Assembly: GCA_947499615.1 (NCBI GenBank)
Contig: CANMOP010000001.1
Location: forward strand, 62,001-126,000
Direction: 5' to 3'
DNA length: 64,000 nucleotides
DNA from: RH-chloro-G1 sp003670575
Lineage (GTDB): Bacteria; Chloroflexota; Dehalococcoidia; UBA2979
Made by a program: the position numbers and the translations under genes. Each line of letters starts with the position of its first letter. Position 1 is the first letter of the stretch. Under the pieces are notes generated by a model that made no database searches, was not told the origin of the DNA, and saw nothing but the letters and a program-made list of their open reading frames with translations. Of this stretch, positions 59,149-64,000 are shown piece by piece.

Positions 59149-60099
59149 ATGTGCCCCATGCCTGAACGCACTGCACTCGTCACTGGATCATCTGGCTTCT
59201 TGGGCGGTCACCTCGTCGCGCGACTGATCGCGGATGGCGTCGACGTGACCGGGCTGGACGCCGCTGAGCCGCGTTCACCGCGCCCCGCACCCGAGGCCGG
59301 CTTCCGCGACCTGCGCATTGATGTCCGCGACGCGGCGGCGGTACGCGTGGCGATGCTGGAAACCCGGCCGGACGTTGTCTATCATCTGGCGGCGCAGGCA
59401 TCCGTTTCCGTGTCCATGCGTGAACCACTCACTGACATTGAGACGAACGTGATCGGCACCGTGCAACTCGCACGTGCGGCTATCGAATCGGGCGTCCGGC
59501 GCTTCGTCTTCGTCTCCACCGGTGGTGCGCTGTACGGCAATCCCTCCGTGGTCCCGGTGACGGAGGAAATGCACGCCGCGCCCGCCTCCGTATACGGCGC
59601 ATCCAAACTCGCGGCGGAGCAGTACCTCGCCGTGCTGTTCGCCGACACTGACGTATCACTGTCGGTGGTACGCCCGGGCAATATCTACGGCCCCGCACAG
59701 GACCCACACGGCGAGGCCGGCGTGGTCGCGATCTTCTCGCAGCGCATGCTGCGCGGGGAGCCACTGACCATCTTCGGCGACGGAAGCCAGCAGCGAGACT
59801 ATGTGTACGTGACGGACGTCGTGGATGCCTGCGTGCAAGCCGGCGCTGGCGCCGCGGCGACTTGCCTACTCGGCACAGGCGCGGGGACCTCCACGCTCAC
59901 GATCTTCGAGACGCTCGCGCGGCTGATCGGGTACACGCTGCCCGTGCGGTATGCGCCGGACCGCCCCGGCGACATCCAGCGCATCTGGCTTTCTGCCGCT
60001 CGCGCCCAACAGGCATGGGGCTGGACCCCCCGGGTCAGCCTGGAGGCTGGCATGGCGGAGACGGTTGCCTGGTTCCGCGCGCGAGAGGCGCAAGGCTAG
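59149..60099 (+). CDS. NAD-dependent epimerase/dehydratase (GalE-like)
   Basis: This 316-residue extended SDR has the NAD motif ALVTGSSGFLGGHLVARL, DVVYHLAAQASVSVSMREP, catalytic SVYGASKLAAEQYL (YxxxK) and the nucleotide-sugar region GDGSQQRDYVYVTDVVDA. It is closest in layout to UDP-glucose 4-epimerase. The start is ATG 59149 or ATG 59158. It could feed surface polysaccharide or glycan on flagellin. Confidence 0.88.
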   Translation: MCPMPERTALVTGSSGFLGGHLVARLIADGVDVTGLDAAEPRSPRPAPEAGFRDLRIDVRDAAAVRVAMLETRPDVVYHLAAQASVSVSMREPLTDIETNVIGTVQLARAAIESGVRRFVFVSTGGALYGNPSVVPVTEEMHAAPASVYGASKLAAEQYLAVLFADTDVSLSVVRPGNIYGPAQDPHGEAGVVAIFSQRMLRGEPLTIFGDGSQQRDYVYVTDVVDACVQAGAGAAATCLLGTGAGTSTLTIFETLARLIGYTLPVRYAPDRPGDIQRIWLSAARAQQAWGWTPRVSLEAGMAETVAWFRAREAQG

Positions 60100-60457
60100 C
60101 TCGTCGAGACGAGCCACCGAAGCAACGGGGGAAGCTGAGGTGGTGCCACCTCCCCACGCGGAGAGCCCTTCACGGACATCTCAACCCAACATTCACCATT
60201 CGAGCACTGGCTCGCTGATGCCCTGATGCCCGTCATATGCACCCGAAATCGCCACCCTCCGGCATCCTGCCCATTTCCGCAGCGCCGCTGGCTTGACCCA
60301 CCGGAGATCTCGTCAAAAGTTATGGACAGTATGTCAACGTGATCACGCGGAGGCTTCCTGATTCTTGGGGGGGGGGCTGACTCGGCGATTTCAAGTGGAC
60401 GTGCCCCGATCTGACGGACACAGGAGATAGGGAAGATGGCCCCGGAAGGATGTCCGA
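60100..60457 (+). other. gene-free stretch with probable IS end
   Basis: No convincing gene on either strand. A run of ten G occurs at 60367-60376. TGGACAGTA at 60323-60331 recurs at 62129-62137 next to the IS3 OrfB remnant and is probably the terminal sequence of the same element type. A Shine-Dalgarno GGAAGG near the end serves the ORF at 60458. Confidence 0.45.
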
Positions 60458-60796
60458 ATGGAAACGACGCGGCGGCCTGCGCGGCGTGCATCCACGGCCA
60501 CATCCAAGACGGAAGTGGTTGAGCTCTTTCGAACGAGCGGGAAGACGACGGGGGCGGTGGCTGCTCGGTTCGAATCGACAATCTCAGCCCCGTCAAACAC
60601 GAGAGGAGACCCACCACAGACACCGATGCGGCATGATGCTCTCTACACTCAAGGACTCCAAGAAGCCGGGGCGAGCTCATTCGATTCTGTGGCCATACTG
60701 CAGATAGAGCCCGCCGATGGAGAGATAGCTTCGCTTGGCCGGATGGTGGAGGCTGGCGTGAACGCGCTCGCGGATAACTCGGACGCTCCCGCATGA
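60458..60796 (+). pseudogene. IS3-type OrfA remnant fused to unrelated sequence
   Basis: This is a 112-codon ORF with GGAAGG seven nt before the ATG. Residues about 16-40 (KTEVVELFRTSGKTTGAVAA) match the helix-turn-helix start of IS3-family OrfA transposases. The remaining 70 residues have no resemblance to OrfA and end in ATGA overlap with the CPBP-family gene. It is either a decayed transposase or a small DNA-binding ORF formed by IS remodelling and coupled to the next gene. Confidence 0.5.
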
Positions 60797-62085
60797 GTCG
60801 AAGAAACGATGAACCGACCTCGGAGTCTCGTCGCGCCGCGTTCGAGCGCGCCGGCGATCACTCTGGGTTGCGCGCCAGCCTGATGGGTTGGCTGTTCCTG
60901 ATCGTGTGGGTGTGCATGCTAGTAATCATGTCGCCTGTTCGCGTCGTTCGGCAGTTGCGACGGAGGAGTGCGTCGCGGCATGTCCTGCCCATGACTCAGC
61001 GTACGAACGCACCAATCGATGTTGGGATGAATCCCGAAGTTTCGGTCCGCCAGGAAGCGATGGACGCTACGCGGATTCTGGGTGCGGAGCCCGATCTGGA
61101 TATATCAGCATCCGAAGTGGTGGCGGCTTCGGCGACAGCGTTCACAGATTCAGCCGACTCGACGTCTTTGGCGTCATCCGTTAGCGAGATGGATGCGAGT
61201 GTCGACGACCCGGTCCAGGCGAGGGAGTCCGGCACGTGTGCAGACCAGGGGCAACGCGCACCGGATGTGGCGCCTACGGGCCATCGTGGGCACCGTTCCG
61301 ATGTCCTTTGGGCGATTGTCTATGTGCAGATACTCATGGTCGCCGAACTAATGGTGCTTAGCGTTGGTTTCGCGGGTGTGGGCGTGCATCTCCTGATCGT
61401 GGTGGTGGTACTGGGACTCTGGCGCAGAGCCGAGTCGGATGATCGAGCGCGGCTACTGATGGCCCTCGTGTTGCCACCGCTAACGCGGATTATTGCAGTG
61501 CTGGCTTCGCTCATTGGTCAGCCGTTACCGGAGCAGTCGGTCATCGCGGTGCTGCTGCTCCTAGCGGCGGTTGCCGGCATTCGTGCAAGCGGTGTACGTG
61601 CGGGGCAAATAGGCTGCGGGCGAGTGGGACTGGTTCGCCAGTTGCCGATTCTAGTGCTTGGGCTCGGCATCGGTTTTGTGGAATTCCTTCTCCTAGATTC
61701 TCCATCCGCTGCGGCTGGCCGTACGCCGGAGGTGATGATGTTGGCGTCGGTGTCGGTGGGACTTGTCGGGGTGATGCAGGAGCTGTTGTTCCGGGGCATT
61801 CTTCAGCATGCGGCCATCCGGGTGCTCGGAGTTCGGACTGGTATTGTCGTCACGGCCGCGACCCTTTCCGTGCTTGCGATCCCGATGCTTTCGCTGGCCG
61901 ATATGGCGGTCGTCTTCGGATCCGGCCTGATCCTGAGCAGTCAGGTGCGGCGAACGGGCTCGATCCTAGGCGTCGCTCTGGCGCATGGGATCGCTAGTGC
62001 TGTGCTGTTCGTTTGGATGCCATCCGGTCTGCTGAGGCTGATGGTAGATGGCTGGCCGCACGGACTGGTCGGACCGTGGTTCTGA
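60793..62085 (+). CDS. CPBP-family intramembrane protein
   Basis: This 430-residue protein has an N-terminal TM helix (about 26-48), a soluble Asp/Ser-rich region of about 110 residues, then seven or eight TM helices. The CPBP/Abi signature appears as MQELLFRGILQHA, where the usual EExxxR has Gln in place of the first Glu, and GVALAHGIASAVL carries the second-motif His. Family members are type II CAAX-protease-like proteins, some acting in bacteriocin immunity. Base and codon use is less GC-rich than in neighbours, and the gene is bracketed by transposase remnants, so it is probably acquired. Confidence 0.72.
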   Translation: MSRRNDEPTSESRRAAFERAGDHSGLRASLMGWLFLIVWVCMLVIMSPVRVVRQLRRRSASRHVLPMTQRTNAPIDVGMNPEVSVRQEAMDATRILGAEPDLDISASEVVAASATAFTDSADSTSLASSVSEMDASVDDPVQARESGTCADQGQRAPDVAPTGHRGHRSDVLWAIVYVQILMVAELMVLSVGFAGVGVHLLIVVVVLGLWRRAESDDRARLLMALVLPPLTRIIAVLASLIGQPLPEQSVIAVLLLLAAVAGIRASGVRAGQIGCGRVGLVRQLPILVLGLGIGFVEFLLLDSPSAAAGRTPEVMMLASVSVGLVGVMQELLFRGILQHAAIRVLGVRTGIVVTAATLSVLAIPMLSLADMAVVFGSGLILSSQVRRTGSILGVALAHGIASAVLFVWMPSGLLRLMVDGWPHGLVGPWF

Positions 62086-62128
62086 TGAAGAGCTGCGCCT
62101 TCATGGGTCTGTACCGGACCGGATTTCT

Positions 62129-62930
62129 TGGACAGTAGGGAGATACTGTAATCAAGCGGCCGCTCCGGTGGTGGAATCGCATGCAGTGCGACAGCCGACG
62201 GCGTGCGGCGGCCATGCCGTTCGACCAGCCACTGCTCGTTGTAGCGCTGCGTGAAGGCGATAAGCGCGAGGCGGAGTTCCTCGACCGTGGCGAAGGTCTC
62301 GATCCACCCCAACTGCCCCTCCAGGGTGCGGATGAAGCGCTCGGCACAGCCGTTGCCCTCGGGAGTGGCGACAAACGCCGGTGTGGAACGGATGCCCAGG
62401 AAGCGCAGCTCGTCCTGAAAATGGTCGCGCATGTACTGGCTGCCGTGGTCGTGGCACAGCGAGAACCCCGCAGCGATGTCTCGCCCGTAGCTCCCGAAGT
62501 GCTCACGGCCCCCTGACGGAGCGGCTCCAGCGCCTGAAAGCGATTGCCGGGACGTGGACGTGCGGCGTGGGCACCGATGCACTTCTGCGTGCAATGGTCG
62601 ACCGTAATGAAGACCGTGGCGAACCCCTCTGCCGCCGTGAAGCGAGCGGTGGCGTCGGTTCCCCCGCAACTCGTCCGGCTTGTCGGTGCGGATCGTCCCG
62701 TCATGCACCTGCATCCCGCATCGGTCGCTGCACCCGGCCGTGCAAGGTCCGGACGCCGCCCACACGCACGCGTGCCCGGACCTTGCGCTCGCCTTCACCG
62801 ACGAACACGGAGCGCGCGAGCCACGCTTCGCTGCCGACGGCCGAGGTGGCAGCCGCCGTGCCGAACAGGGTGTTCACAATCGAGCGGATGCGAGTGTCAC
62901 GCCGGATCATGTCCTCAAAGCGAGGAGGGC
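62129..62930 (-). pseudogene. IS3-family OrfB transposase remnant
   Basis: Pieces of the DDE integrase core occur in order but in different frames: WGTD-like GGTDATARFTAAEGFATVFI (first Asp), DHGSQYMRDHFQDELRFLGI (second Asp) and PEGNGCAERFIRTLEGQLGW (Glu), with an upstream region VGGVRTLHGRVQRPMRDAG in a third frame. At least two frameshifts make it non-functional. The probable IS end TGGACAGTA is at 62129-62137 (ACTGTCCA in the element's orientation). Confidence 0.75.
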
Positions 62931-62933
62931 GTG

Positions 62934-64000
62934 ATGCAAGGACCAGATGAGCGCCAAGAGAACATGCTGCTCGGGGTGACGCCCGATGACCTGGTACCGA
63001 TTGGTCATCCCATTCGGAGGATTCGGGAGATCGCCGACGCAGCGCTGACGGAATTGTCGCCGACCTTCACCCCGATGTACGCGCCCCGCGGTCGGCGTTC
63101 GGTGCCACCGGAGCACCTGCTGAAGGGCACGCTCCTGATGGCGCTGTACTCGCTGCGCAGCGAGTGGCAGTTCTGCGAGCGCCTGAACTATGACCTGCTC
63201 TTCAAGTGGTTCCTCGGTCTCAACATCAGTGACCCTGCGTTGGACCACACGACCTTCTCGAAGAATCCGCAGCGACTGCTCAAACATGCTGCAGCTGAGC
63301 AGTTTCTGGCGGCGGTCACGCAGGAAGCGCAGCGCCACCAGCCCATCTCGGAGGAGCACTTCACCGTCGACGGGACGCTGCTGCAGGCGCTGGCCTCGCT
63401 GAAGAGCGTCCGACCGCGTGACGGGGCGATCCACACGCACAGGGCGGCGGGAAGAATCCAGACGTGGACTTCCGCGGGCAGCAGCGCACGAACGAGACGC
63501 ACGTCTCGCGGACCGACCCTGAGGCCCGGCTGGCACGCAAAGGGAAGGGCCAGCAGACGCGCCTGTGCTACGCGGGGCACGGGCTCATCCTCGACCTCCA
63601 CATCAACCATGAGACCGGCACGGCAGAGCGTGACGCCGCTCTTGTGATACTCGACCGACGACGAACCGCAGGGAAGCGGGCAACGCTGGGAGCAGACAAG
63701 GGGTACGACACGCGCTCCTTCGTGCGGGCACTGCGCGACCGGGGCGTCACGCCGCATGTGACCCAGTACACCAGCGGGCGTCGCAATGCGATCGACTGGC
63801 GCACCACCCGGCACGCTGGCTACGCCATCAGCCAGCGCATACGGAAACGTGTCGAATGGTGCTGCGGGTGGATCAAGACGACTGGAAACGGTCGCAAGCG
63901 CCGCTGCATCGGGCTGGCAAAGAATCAGCTGTGGGCGACCTTCACGACAGCGGCCTACAACCTCGTGCGCATCGCCAACATCGAGGCCCGTCCCGCTTGA
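62934..64000 (+). pseudogene. IS5/IS1182-type transposase with a frameshift
   Basis: ATG at 62934 follows GAGGAGGG. The first frame gives the N-terminal DUF772-like domain (PPEHLLKGTLLMALYSLRSE, FKWFLGLNISDPALDHTTFS) and FTVDGTLLQALASLKSVRPR with the first catalytic Asp. At about 63427-63432 the frame shifts by one base in GACGGGGCGATCC; the next frame continues with NPDVDFRGQQRTNETH, GADKGYDTRSF (second Asp) and RVEWCCGWIKTTGNGRKRRC (Glu) to the TGA at 63998-64000. Restoring one G would give a full-length transposase of about 355 residues. The right end of the element lies outside the window. Confidence 0.8.

Noticed and set aside
60367..60376. Run of ten G as a phase-variation tract
   Set aside because: It lies in non-coding sequence more than 80 nt from the nearest ORF and not between promoter elements, so no switching consequence is apparent.
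60096..60794. Minus-strand 232-codon open frame opposite the IS OrfA remnant
   Set aside because: No domain, no Shine-Dalgarno and it contains the reverse of a G10 homopolymer; the plus-strand helix-turn-helix motif is more convincing.

Overview
The window is about 64 kb of high-GC bacterial chromosome with tightly packed genes, many ATGA or GTGA overlaps, and frequent GTG/TTG starts. No rRNA or other phylogenetic marker is present. Gene content suggests a motile bacterium of the Chloroflexota or a related high-GC terrestrial lineage: late coenzyme F420 genes, an MshC-like cysteine ligase, a citramalate route to isoleucine, cobalamin salvage, apparently leaderless transcripts, and flagellin with CsrA. 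The phylum is an inference.

Left part (1-12.6 kb): branched-chain amino acid biosynthesis in the order ilvB-ilvN-ilvC-leuA-leuC-leuD, a small membrane protein, leuB, then cimA. Two upstream regions look like translation-coupled attenuators. A 28-codon peptide ending in an Ile/Leu/Val run precedes ilvB, and a 29-codon peptide ending in Ser-Ile-Ile-Thr-Arg-Cys precedes cimA. Both start 2-9 nt after a good sigma-70 -10 box, so they are probably leaderless. A perfect 43-bp palindrome lies just upstream of the cimA promoter. Next come a sensor kinase/response regulator pair with an overlapping membrane PDZ protein, csrA, and small zinc-ribbon and ABM-domain proteins on the minus strand.

Middle (17.4-28.9 kb): a cobalamin riboswitch followed by an 11-gene operon for corrinoid uptake (btuF, btuC, btuD) and late B12 assembly (cobB, cobO, cobT, cobS, cbiB, cobC-like, cobQ, cobU). 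No corrin-ring genes are present, which fits salvage of incomplete corrinoids. From 28.9 to 46.6 kb there are HtrA and a neighbouring degenerate protease-like lipoprotein, an NMT1-type ABC importer, npdG and cofE (F420), holA, lexA, a stretch with thiol-related families (PIG-L deacetylase, ATC hydrolase-like protein, MshC-like ligase), a CorC-type protein, an FAH-family enzyme and a tandem nitrilase-fold protein.

Flagellar region (46.6-57.4 kb): fliD with a broken 3' end, flaG, two flagellin paralogues, a transglycosylase with a degenerate M23-like tail, tRNA-His and mgtE. Consensus sigma-28 promoters precede flaG and the second flagellin. Both flagellin leaders carry the same 12-nt GGA hairpin about 30 nt before the start, plus a GGA in the Shine-Dalgarno. 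With csrA in the same window, this suggests CsrA control of flagellin translation.

Right end (57.4-64 kb): a CBS protein, a Rossmann oxidoreductase-like protein and a sugar epimerase, then a mobile-element graveyard. A CPBP-family membrane protein of different base composition lies between remnants of IS3-type transposase genes, and a frameshifted IS5/IS1182-type transposase runs to the window edge.
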